A program made the position numbers and the translations under genes. From Nostocales cyanobacterium HT-58-2 (GTDB taxonomy: Bacteria > Cyanobacteriota > Cyanobacteriia > Cyanobacteriales > Nostocaceae), in assembly GCA_002163975.1 (NCBI GenBank), contig CP019636.1, positions 6,451,501-6,515,500 on the forward strand: a DNA stretch of 64,000 bases, read 5' to 3'. This document shows positions 7,945 through 17,117 of the stretch, piece by piece. The notes beneath the pieces were generated by a model. It was not told where the DNA came from, searched no databases, and saw only the letters and a list, made by a program, of their open reading frames with translations. Position 1 is the stretch's first letter. Every line of letters starts with the position of its first letter.

Positions 7945-8901
7945 TTAGCCCACTAGTAGATGTAATTTATCTAGCACACTGCTAACAACTTGATGAGTGA
8001 TGGGAAGGCTATCAACAACCATGCCAAGACACAGCAGCATCATGTATGAGATGGAAGAGAGAAATAACCCTTTAGCTAAATTCCGATCTTCCGGATTTTG
8101 CAACAATTGCCAAGCTTTGTAAATAAACATTCCTCCTAAGCCCAGAGCCATCAACCCGTAGATGATTCCACTAACGTGTAAGGGATAAACCAGCAAAAAT
8201 GTTGCTGCCACCGTTATTAGGGTGTAAAACCAAATCTGCCGGACTGTTAGCTGATTTCCCGCAACGACAGGTAGCATTGGTACTCCTACCTTTGCGTAAT
8301 CATCTTGGATCATCAAAGCAAGTGACCAAAAGTGAGGCGGTGTCCACAAAAAGACGATCGCAAAAATTATCCATGCTGCCCAGCTCAGTGTACCAGTGAC
8401 AGCAGCCCAACCAACCAACGCCGGAATTGCACCTGCTGCCCCACCAATAACGATATTTTGAGTGCTATGACGTTTTAACCAATGAGTATAAACTAGCACG
8501 TAAAAGACAATCCCGGACATTGCCAGCAGGGCAGCTAGTAAGTTGGCAAATACAGAGAGTAAAGTAAAGGAAATGGCAGCTAGAACACTCGCAAAAATGA
8601 GAGCATCGCGCGACTGTATTCTGCCTGAAGGCAGAGGGCGATGACGTGTCCGCTCCATTTTATAGTCGATATCCCGGTCATAGACACAGTTAATCGTTTG
8701 AGCGCTTGCAGCTGCCAAAGTGCCACCGGCGAGTGTGACGAGTAACAACAATGGATCTATCTCTCCCTTGGCTGCAATCCACATACTTCCGGCTGTAGTA
8801 ATAAGTAGCAGAGGGATTATTCTTGGCTTTGTCAGCTGGTAGTAGCTTTGAATAACTTGTAGAAATGTTTGATGGTGGCGAGAGACATTAGTCTCAATCA
8901 T
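7945..8901 (-). CDS. ctaB: protoheme IX farnesyltransferase (heme O synthase)
   Basis: 318 residues with about nine hydrophobic helices, a UbiA-superfamily prenyltransferase. The first Asp-rich motif is NCVYDRDIDYKMERT (71-85), and the second loop carries DDYAKVGVPMLPVV. It transfers a farnesyl group to heme b to give heme O, which CtaA then converts to heme A for cytochrome c oxidase. It lies 120 nt downstream of ctaA on the same strand, so the two are probably co-transcribed, and both are divergent from the oxidase structural genes. Start ATG at 8901 gives the normal family length. Confidence 0.96.
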   Translation of the reverse strand: MIETNVSRHHQTFLQVIQSYYQLTKPRIIPLLLITTAGSMWIAAKGEIDPLLLLVTLAGGTLAAASAQTINCVYDRDIDYKMERTRHRPLPSGRIQSRDALIFASVLAAISFTLLSVFANLLAALLAMSGIVFYVLVYTHWLKRHSTQNIVIGGAAGAIPALVGWAAVTGTLSWAAWIIFAIVFLWTPPHFWSLALMIQDDYAKVGVPMLPVVAGNQLTVRQIWFYTLITVAATFLLVYPLHVSGIIYGLMALGLGGMFIYKAWQLLQNPEDRNLAKGLFLSSISYMMLLCLGMVVDSLPITHQVVSSVLDKLHLLVG

Positions 8902-9021
8902 TTTGGCACTATTTCCTTTTTTTCAAATTTCTATGCAGAGCCAATGGCTAACTGCTAAGAGCTAACAGCAACCAAAAATTAGCAATTAGTCATTACCCAT
9001 GAGCAATTAGCAAGTGAATTG

Positions 9022-10005
9022 TCATGAATTCAATCCAGTTGCTTGTTCGCTTGTCGCGCCTGCTTTGATACTCACGCTGGTAGCGTTGATCCCAAGGCTA
9101 TCAACCCAGTCGCGCAGTGCGAGAACTGTGAAAACTACCAAAGTCCCCAGCAAAGCTGCTCCTACAGCTTGGTGAGAGACGGTGAGAGGTTCAACTTGAA
9201 GATGCAACCGAAAAGTGGCAACTCCCAATAGGAGTTGTACGATCAATAATCCACCAGCCATATTCGCGAGTCGCCGTAGCGCAGGATGCAATGCTGGTGT
9301 CCGCCAGGAAAGAAACACCACTGCCAATGTTGCCACTGTTGGAGGCACTACGCCAGCAATATGACTGTACATGACGGCACAAAGTTGGGATATGCCAAAG
9401 CATTGGTGTAGCGCCCAGCGAGAGCCTACTAAGGCACCTAGTAGACTTTGTAGATAAACTAAAATAGCTGCTGTTAAACCTACCCAAGGCAAATTACCAA
9501 CGGTTCCTGTTCCTTGGTAAGGGACGAGTGCAGTGCCAATGACCAATAAGGTTGTGAAAAATAACAGCGCTGTTCCTAAATGGGCAGTCACAATATCAAA
9601 CCGCAAAAGCTCAGTTACAGTGAGTCCGCCCAACACACCTTGGAAAACAATTAAAAATAAGGCGAATGTGGATGCCCAAGGAAGCCATTTAGGTAAAGAG
9701 CGACGATGCCACCAAGACAATCCAACGAGTGCGATCGCGCTGATACCAATTAATGCTGCATCCAACCTGTGAAACCACTCTAAGAAAACCTGGAAATTCA
9801 TTTGCTTGGTTGGCACTAGTTCTCCATAACACAAGGGCCAATCAGGGCAAGCAAGCCCAGCATTCATCACACGGGTGGCACTGCCTATTGCCATCAAAAT
9901 CAAGGTGGCTACACACATTCTCCACACCAAGCGACGAATTCGTTCCTGTGGCACCTGCTGCGGTGCATTCGTTATGTTTTGTTGTTCTAGGACAAATTCG
10001 CTCAT
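9022..10005 (-). CDS. ctaA: heme A synthase (COX15/CtaA family)
   Basis: The ATG at 10003-10005 gives a 327-residue protein (MSEFVLEQQN) with AGAAGG about 9 nt upstream; the frame is open 15 codons further upstream, but that start has no better signal. Eight hydrophobic helices are visible. ATRVMNAGLACPDWPLCYG opens the family, with conserved heme-ligand His residues in WFHRLDAALIG and near the C-terminus in HQAVGAALLG. It oxidises the C8 methyl of heme O to the formyl of heme A. It forms a probable operon with ctaB and is divergent from ctaC across a 570-bp promoter region. Confidence 0.95.
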   Translation of the reverse strand: MSEFVLEQQNITNAPQQVPQERIRRLVWRMCVATLILMAIGSATRVMNAGLACPDWPLCYGELVPTKQMNFQVFLEWFHRLDAALIGISAIALVGLSWWHRRSLPKWLPWASTFALFLIVFQGVLGGLTVTELLRFDIVTAHLGTALLFFTTLLVIGTALVPYQGTGTVGNLPWVGLTAAILVYLQSLLGALVGSRWALHQCFGISQLCAVMYSHIAGVVPPTVATLAVVFLSWRTPALHPALRRLANMAGGLLIVQLLLGVATFRLHLQVEPLTVSHQAVGAALLGTLVVFTVLALRDWVDSLGINATSVSIKAGATSEQATGLNS

Positions 10006-10571
10006 GTAAAGATACCTTCTGCCGCTCTTTTTGAGCTGCCTACGTTCCAAAGATTTGTCAGTACCGACCTCCTCTCCACCCTAGCGTACAAACTAAGGTT
10101 CGAGACTGGCTCTCACTATACTGTGAATCACCCTAGCGACTTTTTGCCTGAAGCTTTAGGGATTTTTTAAGTTGTGAGGCATTGACAAGAGAAGTCACGA
10201 TTGAGAGCCTTCCTAAGAAGAAATACGTTGAATTCCAGCAGCTAATAAGAATAATCAATACAACGGCTTGCATTTTGACTAGAAACCCAATTGTAAAAGA
10301 ACCCTGTTGAGTTCTGACTCCTGAGTGACAAGTTCTTTGTTTTAAGCCGTTGATTGATGGTAATTACTCTAAATCCTTTGATTTTTTACCTTAAGAGACA
10401 TCCATCCTTTGGCACATCTGAGGCTTGATCTCTGTTCAAGATTTTCAAAGTGAGCCTAAAAATTAATAAAAATTTTATGCCTTCCCCCGACATCTCTTTT
10501 AGGCTGGACTAGTGTAGTAATTGAGTAAGCTGCTCAGTCAGACTTAGTAAAGCCGTTAACTCAAAAAACCC
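10006..10571. promoter_or_regulatory. divergent control region between ctaA and ctaC
   Basis: About 570 bp between the divergent heme-A and oxidase operons with no credible gene. It should contain both promoters. The sequence CACTATACTGTGAA near 10114 has -10-like elements on either strand, but no start point can be fixed by eye. No clear operator or repeat was recognised. Confidence 0.4.
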
Positions 10572-11642
10572 GTGAAAATTCCAAGTTCAATCTGGACGTT
10601 ACTCATTGGCATCCTGCTGACCCTAGTCAGCCTTTGGTACGGTCAAAATCATGGTCTACTACCAACAGCAGCCTCCGATGAAGCCTCTTTAGTAGACGGT
10701 CTGTTTAACACAATGATGACCGTCTCCACAGGTATATTTCTGCTCGTAGAAGGTATTTTAATTTACTCTGCTATCAGATACCGTCGGCGTGCAGGTGATA
10801 ATGCAGATGGTCCACCAGTACATGGCAACGTACCGCTAGAAATCCTTTGGACAGCGATTCCCGCTGTTATTGTTATTGGCATTTCTGTTTATAGTTTCGA
10901 TGTTTACAACGAAATGGGCGGCTTCAACCCCCATGCCATTCATGAAGCCCCAATGACGCCACAAGCGATGAGCATGCCTGGGGCAGCGATCGCAGCAACT
11001 TTAAGCGACACAGAACCCAACCTCAATCAGGAAAAATCTGATGAGGCAATGCAAGACCCAGCCACAGCATCAGTCCGTAATGCGGATCAAATTCCCCAAA
11101 AGCGAGAAGCTCCAGGTATAGGGTCGGTGTCTCCTACCATTGGTCCTACTCTTGAAAATGAAGGCAAACAACCCAATCTAGTGGTAAACGTCACGGGCTT
11201 ACAGTATGCCTGGATTTTTACCTATCCTGAAACTGGTGTCACCACTGGTGAACTGCACGTTCCCATCGGGCGCGAAGTGCAAATCAATATGACAGCGAAC
11301 GATGTGATCCATGCTTTCTGGGTACCAGAGTTTCGCTTGAAGCAGGATGCGATCCCCGGTCGGCAAAGTGAGATTCGCTTTACCCCTAGCAAAGAGGGTG
11401 ATTATGCGCTCATCTGTGCTGAACTGTGTGGTCCTTACCACGGTGCCATGAGGACACAAGTTGTGGTTCAAAAGCCGGAAGAGTTTGAACAGTGGATGCA
11501 AGAACAGCTCGTTGCTAGCACTGAAAATCTCAAGCAAGCAGTTGCTGTTAATCCAGCAGATTTATCGGCAGATGAATTTCTCTCTCCTCATACTAGCCAC
11601 ATGGGAATTCATCCAGAAATGCTACATCAAATTCACAAGTAG
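10572..11642 (+). CDS. ctaC: cytochrome c oxidase subunit II
   Basis: 356 residues, starting with GTG at 10572. Two N-terminal helices (about 6-25 and 47-69) anchor a lumenal/periplasmic cupredoxin domain. The CuA site is complete: His247 (VIHAFWVPEF) and Cys282, Glu284, Cys286, His290 and Met293 in CAELCGPYHGAM. It accepts electrons from cytochrome c or plastocyanin and passes them to subunit I. Residues about 118-208 form a long Pro/Gln/Ala-rich insert between the second helix and the CuA domain, longer than in proteobacterial subunit II. It is the first gene of ctaC-ctaD-ctaE, with a 304-bp repeat-bearing gap before ctaD. Confidence 0.96.
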   Translation: MKIPSSIWTLLIGILLTLVSLWYGQNHGLLPTAASDEASLVDGLFNTMMTVSTGIFLLVEGILIYSAIRYRRRAGDNADGPPVHGNVPLEILWTAIPAVIVIGISVYSFDVYNEMGGFNPHAIHEAPMTPQAMSMPGAAIAATLSDTEPNLNQEKSDEAMQDPATASVRNADQIPQKREAPGIGSVSPTIGPTLENEGKQPNLVVNVTGLQYAWIFTYPETGVTTGELHVPIGREVQINMTANDVIHAFWVPEFRLKQDAIPGRQSEIRFTPSKEGDYALICAELCGPYHGAMRTQVVVQKPEEFEQWMQEQLVASTENLKQAVAVNPADLSADEFLSPHTSHMGIHPEMLHQIHK

Positions 11643-11946
11643 TCATTGGTCAAGGGAACAGGGAATAGGTGAGACAGCGCTCTTAGGAGGGTTTCCCGAC
11701 CCAGGCGACTGCGTTCCCCGAAGGGGTTCAAGGGAGAGTACCCGAAGGGGAACAGGGAACAGAAGAAGAACTAGACCTGAATTTTGGGTCAGAAGCCCCT
11801 AAATTTATCTATGAACAACAAGGCACGAGACATGAAGCGTCCGCTTCAAATCCCCTTGATTTATCCATTGGGATTTTTCTGTTCCCTGTTCCCTGTTCCC
11901 TATTCCCTTTTAAAAATGACAAAGGACAAATGACAAAAGATTCTGT
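11643..11946. repeat. repeat-filled spacer between ctaC and ctaD
   Basis: GGGAACAGGGAATAGG at 11656-11671 is answered by an inverted, tandem GTTCCCTGTTCCC tract at about 11881-11909, so the spacer could fold back on itself. Between them lie GGTGAGACAGCG and GGAGGGTTTCCC, members of a repeat family also found near 43770 and 46440-46495, and a CCCCGAAGGGG palindrome. No gene is supported. The ctaD ribosome-binding region is the A-rich stretch before 11947. Confidence 0.7.
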
Positions 11947-13689
11947 ATGACACAAGCACAGGTACAAGAAAAAGCCAATATCCCCGCTCTGGTTGAAGAA
12001 CCAGGGATAAGGCATTGGCGCGACTACTTTAGCTTCAACACTGACCACAAGGTCATTGCAATTCAATACCTAGTCACTACGTTTGTTTTCTACTGCATTG
12101 GTGGTGTTTTGGCTGACTTAGTTCGCACGGAATTACGAACTCCAGAAGTCGATTTTGTCAGCCCTGAAGTGTATAACAGTTTGTTTACACTGCACGCCAC
12201 AATCATGATTTTTTTGTGGATTGTGCCAGCAGGCGCGGGTTTTGCTAACTTCCTGATCCCCCTCATGATTGGGGCAAAGGATATGGCATTTCCACGCCTC
12301 AATGCTGTTGCCTTTTGGATGATTCCCCCTGCTGGTTTGTTGCTCATCGCTAGTCTAGTAGTAGGTGATGCACCAGATGCCGGGTGGACTTCCTATCCTC
12401 CCCTAAGCTTGGTCACAGGTCAAGTCGGTGAGGGGATCTGGATTCTGAGCGTTCTTTTACTAGGTACGTCTTCAATTCTGGGGGCAATTAATTTCCTGGT
12501 CACTATGCTCAAGATGCGAACCCCAGGTCTGGGATTCCATCAATTGCCTTTGTTCTGCTGGGCAATGTTAGCCACCTCAGCTCTGACTTTGGTGTCAACA
12601 CCTGTGTTAGCTGCTGGTTTAATTCTTCTTTCCTTTGACTTACTTGCAGGAACGACATTTTTTAACCCGACTGGTGGTGGCGATCCGGTTGTGTACCAGC
12701 ATATGTTCTGGTTTTACTCTCACCCAGCGGTTTACATCATGATTTTGCCCTTCTTTGGGGCAATTTCTGAGGTGATCCCGGTTCATTCCCGCAAGCCGAT
12801 TTTTGGATATAAAGCGATCGCCTACTCCAGTCTGGCAATCAGCTTCTTAGGACTCATCGTCTGGGCACACCATATGTTCACCAGCGGTATCCCCGGTTGG
12901 TTGCGGATGTTCTTTATGATCACCACCATGATCATCGCCGTCCCCACGGGAATCAAAATCTTTAGCTGGGTGGCGACTATGTGGGGTGGTAAAATCCGCC
13001 TCAATAGTGCCATGCTGTTCGCTATAGGTTTTGTTGGCACTTTTGTGATTGGCGGGATCAGTGGCGTGATGTTGGCGGCGGTGCCGTTTGATATCCACGT
13101 TCACGATACATATTTCGTAGTCGCACACCTACACTACGTCTTGTTTGGTGGAAGTGTACTGGGCATTTATGCGGCAATTTACCACTGGTTCCCCAAAATG
13201 ACAGGGCGGATGCTGAACGAATTTTGGGGTAAAGTTCACTTTGCATTGACAATTGTCGGTTTAAATCTGACCTTCTTACCCATGCACAAGCTGGGAATGA
13301 TGGGCATGAACCGTCGTGTTGCTCAGTACGACCCCAAATTTGCGTTTTTGAATGAAATTTGTACTATTGGTGCCTATATACTGGCGGTTTCGACATTTCC
13401 CTTCATTATCAATGCGATTTGGAGTTGGCTGTACGGACCAAAAGCAGGTAATAATCCCTGGAATGCACTAACCCTGGAGTGGATGACAACCTCACCGCCA
13501 GCAATTGAAAATTTTGATGAACCACCAGTATTAGCGACTGGACCATACGACTATGGTTTAGAAAACACCAGAAAGGGTGTCCCCTTATCTGATCCCAATC
13601 CAGCCTTGTCTGCCGGTCCTAACTCGGTGTTACGCGCCGAGCCTGACGAGCCATATCCTGCTATTACAGCTGAGAAAGAAGAACGCTAA
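11947..13689 (+). CDS. ctaD: cytochrome c oxidase subunit I
   Basis: 580 residues with 12 hydrophobic helices. All heme-copper ligands are visible: CuB His259 in YSHPAVYIMILP with the cross-linking Tyr263, CuB His308/His309 in WAHHMFTSG, and heme a3/a ligands in HDTYFVVAHLHYVLFGG (His394, His396; His386 at the start). The YSHPxVY form without the HPEVY glutamate marks an A2-type proton channel, as in other cyanobacterial aa3 oxidases. It reduces O2 to water and pumps protons in the thylakoid or plasma membrane. Downstream ctaE begins after 117 nt. Confidence 0.97.
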   Translation: MTQAQVQEKANIPALVEEPGIRHWRDYFSFNTDHKVIAIQYLVTTFVFYCIGGVLADLVRTELRTPEVDFVSPEVYNSLFTLHATIMIFLWIVPAGAGFANFLIPLMIGAKDMAFPRLNAVAFWMIPPAGLLLIASLVVGDAPDAGWTSYPPLSLVTGQVGEGIWILSVLLLGTSSILGAINFLVTMLKMRTPGLGFHQLPLFCWAMLATSALTLVSTPVLAAGLILLSFDLLAGTTFFNPTGGGDPVVYQHMFWFYSHPAVYIMILPFFGAISEVIPVHSRKPIFGYKAIAYSSLAISFLGLIVWAHHMFTSGIPGWLRMFFMITTMIIAVPTGIKIFSWVATMWGGKIRLNSAMLFAIGFVGTFVIGGISGVMLAAVPFDIHVHDTYFVVAHLHYVLFGGSVLGIYAAIYHWFPKMTGRMLNEFWGKVHFALTIVGLNLTFLPMHKLGMMGMNRRVAQYDPKFAFLNEICTIGAYILAVSTFPFIINAIWSWLYGPKAGNNPWNALTLEWMTTSPPAIENFDEPPVLATGPYDYGLENTRKGVPLSDPNPALSAGPNSVLRAEPDEPYPAITAEKEER

Positions 13690-13806
13690 TCAAGGCAGAA
13701 AAATGAAGGATAAAGGATGAAAAAGAGAAATTTTATGTTTCACAACTTCATCCTTTAGACTTCACTCTTCAGAGTTCATCCTCAATACTTTATCCTTAAA
13801 AGATTC

Positions 13807-14430
13807 ATGCAAAGTCAAACAATTGACCCAGCAAAAACAGAGCTTAATCATCATCACACTGCTACAGCAGAGGCTCATCACGAAGAACATCCAGATCATC
13901 GTCTCTTTGGACTGATTATGTTCCTAGTCGCTGAAGGGATGATTTTTATGGGGCTGTTCGGAGCTTATCTGGCTATGCGTTCTACAGTACCTGTTTGGCC
14001 CCCAGAAGGCACACCAGAACGAGAACTCTTGCTACCTGGAGTTAACACCATCATTCTGATTGCTAGCAGTTTTGTGATCCACAATGCTGATACTGCCATT
14101 AAAAAGAATGATGTCCAAGGGATGCGCATTTGGATGGCGATTACTGCCGCAATGGGTGTGATTTTCTTGGCAGGACAGGTATATGAGTATACCCATCTAG
14201 AATTTGGTCTGACGACTAACCTGTTCGCTAGTGCATTTTATGTGTTGACTGGCTTCCACGGTCTGCACGTTACTATCGGAGTTTTAGCGATTCTGGCTGT
14301 CTTGTGGCGATCGCGCGTTAAAGGTCACTACAGCAATGAACATCACTTTGGTATGGAAGCCGCCGAAATCTACTGGCACTTCGTTGATGTGATTTGGATT
14401 ATCCTCTTCGGCTTGCTGTATCTGCTTTAA
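13807..14430 (+). CDS. ctaE: cytochrome c oxidase subunit III
   Basis: 207 residues with five hydrophobic helices after a His-rich N-terminal tail (NHHHTATAEAHHEEH). Family landmarks include FLVAEGMIFMGLFGAYLAMR, TGFHGLHVTIG and the C-terminal EAAEIYWHFVDVIWIILFGLLYLL. The last two contain the conserved His and Glu positions of COX3. The five-helix form without the first two helices is usual in bacteria. It is the last gene of the oxidase operon, followed by a strong terminator at 14462. Confidence 0.96.
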   Translation: MQSQTIDPAKTELNHHHTATAEAHHEEHPDHRLFGLIMFLVAEGMIFMGLFGAYLAMRSTVPVWPPEGTPERELLLPGVNTIILIASSFVIHNADTAIKKNDVQGMRIWMAITAAMGVIFLAGQVYEYTHLEFGLTTNLFASAFYVLTGFHGLHVTIGVLAILAVLWRSRVKGHYSNEHHFGMEAAEIYWHFVDVIWIILFGLLYLL

Positions 14431-14461
14431 GTCTTGCTTCTGACTTCACTCAAAGATTGAT

Positions 14462-14500
14462 AAAAACCTCCTGACGGGGGTTTTTCGTTTTTTATTTTCT
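14462..14500 (+). terminator. rho-independent terminator of the cta operon
   Basis: A 10-bp stem AAAAACCTCC/GGGGGTTTTT with loop TGAC (14462-14485) is followed by CGTTTTTTATTTT. It lies about 30 nt after the ctaE stop. Confidence 0.9.
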
Positions 14501-14630
14501 TCAATAATTCTTTAATAAGGTCTTAATTTTCTATACCAATTGAAAAAATGATTGCTACATAATATAGTTCTGTTTATTTCCACCGACTTACTAAGAAGAA
14601 AAAGCAAGGTGTCGTGGATGCCCCTTAAAA

Positions 14631-14978
14631 ATGAATTACGAAACCGCTTATAAATTCTTGATTAACCAAACAGTCATAAACGAAGAAAACTCAGATGCCT
14701 TATTGATCCGTCTACAACAGGGACAACCGCCTGTACCTGGTCAGATTACCTCAATTTTGTTGGCATTAAAGGTGGTGTTTGAAGGTTTAAAAGATGCTAC
14801 CGTTATAGACAAAGAATTAGCTTATGCTTTATATCAGTTAAGCATCAAAACTCAACAGCTTTTTACAGCAGGACGCAAAATGGGAGTTGAATGGCCACCG
14901 CTGTTAAAAGAAGATTTACTCAGAATTGCGAGTGCAACTGAATACATCTTTTCAGGGGAGTGGCAAAATCTACATTAA
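14631..14978 (+). CDS. conserved hypothetical protein, all-helical
   Basis: 115 residues, starting ATG 14631. The sequence is predominantly alpha-helical with no cysteine, no signal peptide and no membrane segment; it contains LLIRLQQGQPPVPGQITSILLALKVVFEGLKD and ends in IFSGEWQNLH. It resembles small cytosolic cyanobacterial unknowns, but no named domain was recognised. It is convergent with the next gene, sharing 4 bp (14975-14978). An AT-rich 120-bp leader after the cox terminator suggests its own promoter. Confidence 0.7.
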   Translation: MNYETAYKFLINQTVINEENSDALLIRLQQGQPPVPGQITSILLALKVVFEGLKDATVIDKELAYALYQLSIKTQQLFTAGRKMGVEWPPLLKEDLLRIASATEYIFSGEWQNLH

Positions 14979-15592
14979 CGATTTTGTAGTTCTGTTTTGA
15001 GCTTGTCTAAGTCAGATTTCAGCAAAATTGTCATCTGACCAGTGAATGCTTTTCCTTCTCTGGGTTGTGCGACTTCCATCCAGTAGGCATAGCGATCACC
15101 GACACGCAACTGTCCCTGCAAAGCTTCCCTAATAGGAGTTTTGGCAAAACGAGCTGAGTTGATTGCACTCTGGCTAGGATATTCGTACACGACTTGAGCA
15201 CTCTTAAAGTCTTGATAGATATCTAAGCCATAAATAATTCGCAAAGATTCTTGAAGTCGCTCAAATGTCATACCGTTAATGGCATCATACATTGCGATGC
15301 GTTCGCTGCGAATTTTGCTGCTGTCTTGGGTAAACCCGACTTTACCTGGAGGTAACACCGATGCTTGAAAGGAAAACCGCTGGGCTGCAGTATCAGTCTT
15401 TTGCACAAAAAATCGCTCTCCAATGTTGGGGCGAAGTGTGGGATGCGCTTTAATCCAAGCACCAACTTCTTCAGTTGGTTGTCCTGGCAAAGCATTGGCT
15501 CTTAAATGAAAAAGTGTTGTCAGGCAAAAGCAGAAACTCAGGGAACAAGGCAGAATCAACAAGTTCAGTAGAGGTTTTTTTAGCATTTTCAC
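14975..15592 (-). CDS. conserved secreted hypothetical protein
   Basis: 205 residues with a clear Sec signal peptide (KMLKKPLLNLLILPCSLSF..., probably cleaved near RANALPGQ at about 35). The mature part is a mixed alpha/beta domain with WIKAHPTLRPNIGERF and RVGDRYAYWMEVAQPREGKAF, and no recognised catalytic motif. A lipobox is not evident. The extra-cytoplasmic location is inferred from the signal peptide; the function is unknown. Its stop overlaps that of the plus-strand neighbour by 4 bp. Confidence 0.75.
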   Translation of the reverse strand: MKMLKKPLLNLLILPCSLSFCFCLTTLFHLRANALPGQPTEEVGAWIKAHPTLRPNIGERFFVQKTDTAAQRFSFQASVLPPGKVGFTQDSSKIRSERIAMYDAINGMTFERLQESLRIIYGLDIYQDFKSAQVVYEYPSQSAINSARFAKTPIREALQGQLRVGDRYAYWMEVAQPREGKAFTGQMTILLKSDLDKLKTELQNR

Positions 15593-15725
15593 TTGAGGAT
15601 ATGCATGATTAACACCCTCATTTGCAAAGGTAAGAGAGGGTAATCATAGTCTTCCCCTTTTCAATGAAAGGCGTTCACCTCAAAGCTGAGAATTCAATTT
15701 CTAAATGATTCCCCCACATCTTTGT

Positions 15726-16784
15726 TCACGGAATCACCGCTACTTTTATAACCTTACGCTCTCTCATATCACAAAACACCTGTTCTAAATCCTTTAATGG
15801 ACGGTGTTCGCTGATGAGTAACTCAAAAGGAATTTTTCGACTCGCAATCAGTGACAGCGCCGCCCGAACATATTCTGGAGTATTGTGGAAAACTCCTTTC
15901 AAAGTGAGTTCGCTGTAGTGCAGTTGTTCTGTGTTTACAGTAATAGTTGTATCCCGTGGACAACCGCCGAATAGGTTAACAGTTGCACCAGGACGGGCGC
16001 AAGCAATGGCGGTTTCCCAAACACTTGGTACACCAGTTGCTTCAATCACCACATCAGCACCCCATCCTTGTGTCAGTTCCTTGACCGTACTAGGAATATC
16101 TGACAGTTGATGATAGTTAAAGGTCTTTGCTGCGCCTAATTTTTCCCCAATTTCTAGCCTCTGATTATTGCCTCCAAAAAGCAATACCTCTGCCTTGAGA
16201 TCATGAGCTAATTTAGCCACAAACATTAGCCCGATCGCCCCATCTCCCAACACGACCACCCTATCGCCAGCTTTAACGTTAGAACGGGCGACTCCATGTA
16301 GCACACAAGCAAGCGGTTCTGTCATTGCTGCCAATTCATAAGGCAAGTCTTCAGGAATTGGCAACATATTGTGTTGCACAATCGGTGCAGGAATTTTTAA
16401 GTATTGAGCAAAAGTACCGTTATTCCATGTCAAATTTGGACACAGAGAGTACTCTTGACGTTGACAAAAAAAGCACCCCATGCATGGAGCAGAATTATTT
16501 GCTACCACGCGATCGCCCCTTCGGGGTGGGCGCTTTGCGCCATTGCCCACTTGCCAACCTGTCACTCCCTCTCCTACAGCGACAATTTCCCCAGCCGCTT
16601 CATGACCAAACAAAGTAGGAGGTTTGAGCATCTTGGCATGACCACCGCGACGCCAAACTTTGAGATCTGTACCACAAGAGGTCGCTGCTCTCACTTGCAC
16701 GACAACCTCACCGACACCTGGAGTGGGGTCAGCGACTTGTTCTAGACGTAAATTTTCTTTGCCGTAAAGTAACGCTGCTAACAC
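15726..16784 (-). CDS. zinc-dependent medium-chain alcohol/polyol dehydrogenase
   Basis: 352 residues of the MDR superfamily. The catalytic-zinc residues fit Cys in TSCGTDLKVW, GHEAAGEIVAVGEGV, and the later Glu. The structural-zinc loop is CMGCFFCQRQEYSLC. The NAD(P) Rossmann motif is VVVLGDGAIGLMFVAKLA. Closest general types are threonine or sorbitol dehydrogenase-like enzymes; the substrate cannot be fixed. An 11-residue insert NGAKRPPRRGD lies where relatives read GWQVGDRV. It is encoded by a palindromic repeat (16515-16550) and keeps the frame. A second short gene and a glycosyltransferase follow upstream on the same strand, but the gaps are too wide to call an operon. Confidence 0.88.
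   Translation of the reverse strand: MLAALLYGKENLRLEQVADPTPGVGEVVVQVRAATSCGTDLKVWRRGGHAKMLKPPTLFGHEAAGEIVAVGEGVTGWQVGNGAKRPPRRGDRVVANNSAPCMGCFFCQRQEYSLCPNLTWNNGTFAQYLKIPAPIVQHNMLPIPEDLPYELAAMTEPLACVLHGVARSNVKAGDRVVVLGDGAIGLMFVAKLAHDLKAEVLLFGGNNQRLEIGEKLGAAKTFNYHQLSDIPSTVKELTQGWGADVVIEATGVPSVWETAIACARPGATVNLFGGCPRDTTITVNTEQLHYSELTLKGVFHNTPEYVRAALSLIASRKIPFELLISEHRPLKDLEQVFCDMRERKVIKVAVIP
16515..16550. repeat. palindromic repeat inserted in frame in the dehydrogenase gene
   Basis: CCCCTTCGGGG and GGGCGCTTTGCGCC form two adjacent hairpins next to a HIP1 GCGATCGC site. The block adds about 11 codons between the zinc-binding core and GDRVVANN of the dehydrogenase. CCCCGAAGGGG-type palindromes also occur in the ctaC-ctaD spacer (about 11718-11755). 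Confidence 0.7.
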
Positions 16785-16872
16785 GGCTTCTAACCAGTAA
16801 TTTGCTCCACATGATTTTACCAGGTGGAGCGGGGAACTTTTTACTGGTTACTCAGGCACCAATTCTAGAAAT

Positions 16873-17058
16873 CTATGATTTCACTGCTGGTTGAGGAACG
16901 GCTCCTGTGCTTCTGCCTTCCACCTTCGGTATATGATTAATAGTTAATACTGGCACTTCTTGCCAGCAAGTCTTACAAAACCAGTAGACTTCACCATGAC
17001 GGACATGACGCAAGAGGGAACCGCCACAGCAGGGGCAAGCGTTGGCTCTCATGCTCAT
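16873..17058 (-). CDS. small zinc-ribbon protein
   Basis: 61 residues. Two CxxC pairs, CPCCG (9-12) and CKTC (28-31), with HVRHGEVYWF between them, form a rubredoxin-like zinc ribbon; the C-terminal 25 residues are disordered and Pro/Val-rich. It is upstream of the dehydrogenase and 59 bp downstream of a GT4 gene on the same strand, so it may be read through from the latter. The two starts MSM and M-R are three codons apart; AAAAGGAGGACATAA before the first is a strong ribosome-binding site. The partner is unknown. Confidence 0.75.
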   Translation of the reverse strand: MSMRANACPCCGGSLLRHVRHGEVYWFCKTCWQEVPVLTINHIPKVEGRSTGAVPQPAVKS

Positions 17059-17117
17059 ATTTATGTCCTCCTTTTAAAAAGTGGTTGATGAAAGTAGATG
17101 CGCTTAAAAACTCTTAA

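Noticed and set aside
11461..11802. 113-codon ORF overlapping the ctaC end
   Set aside because: A shadow frame of ctaC extended into the repeat spacer; ctaC itself has the complete CuA site.
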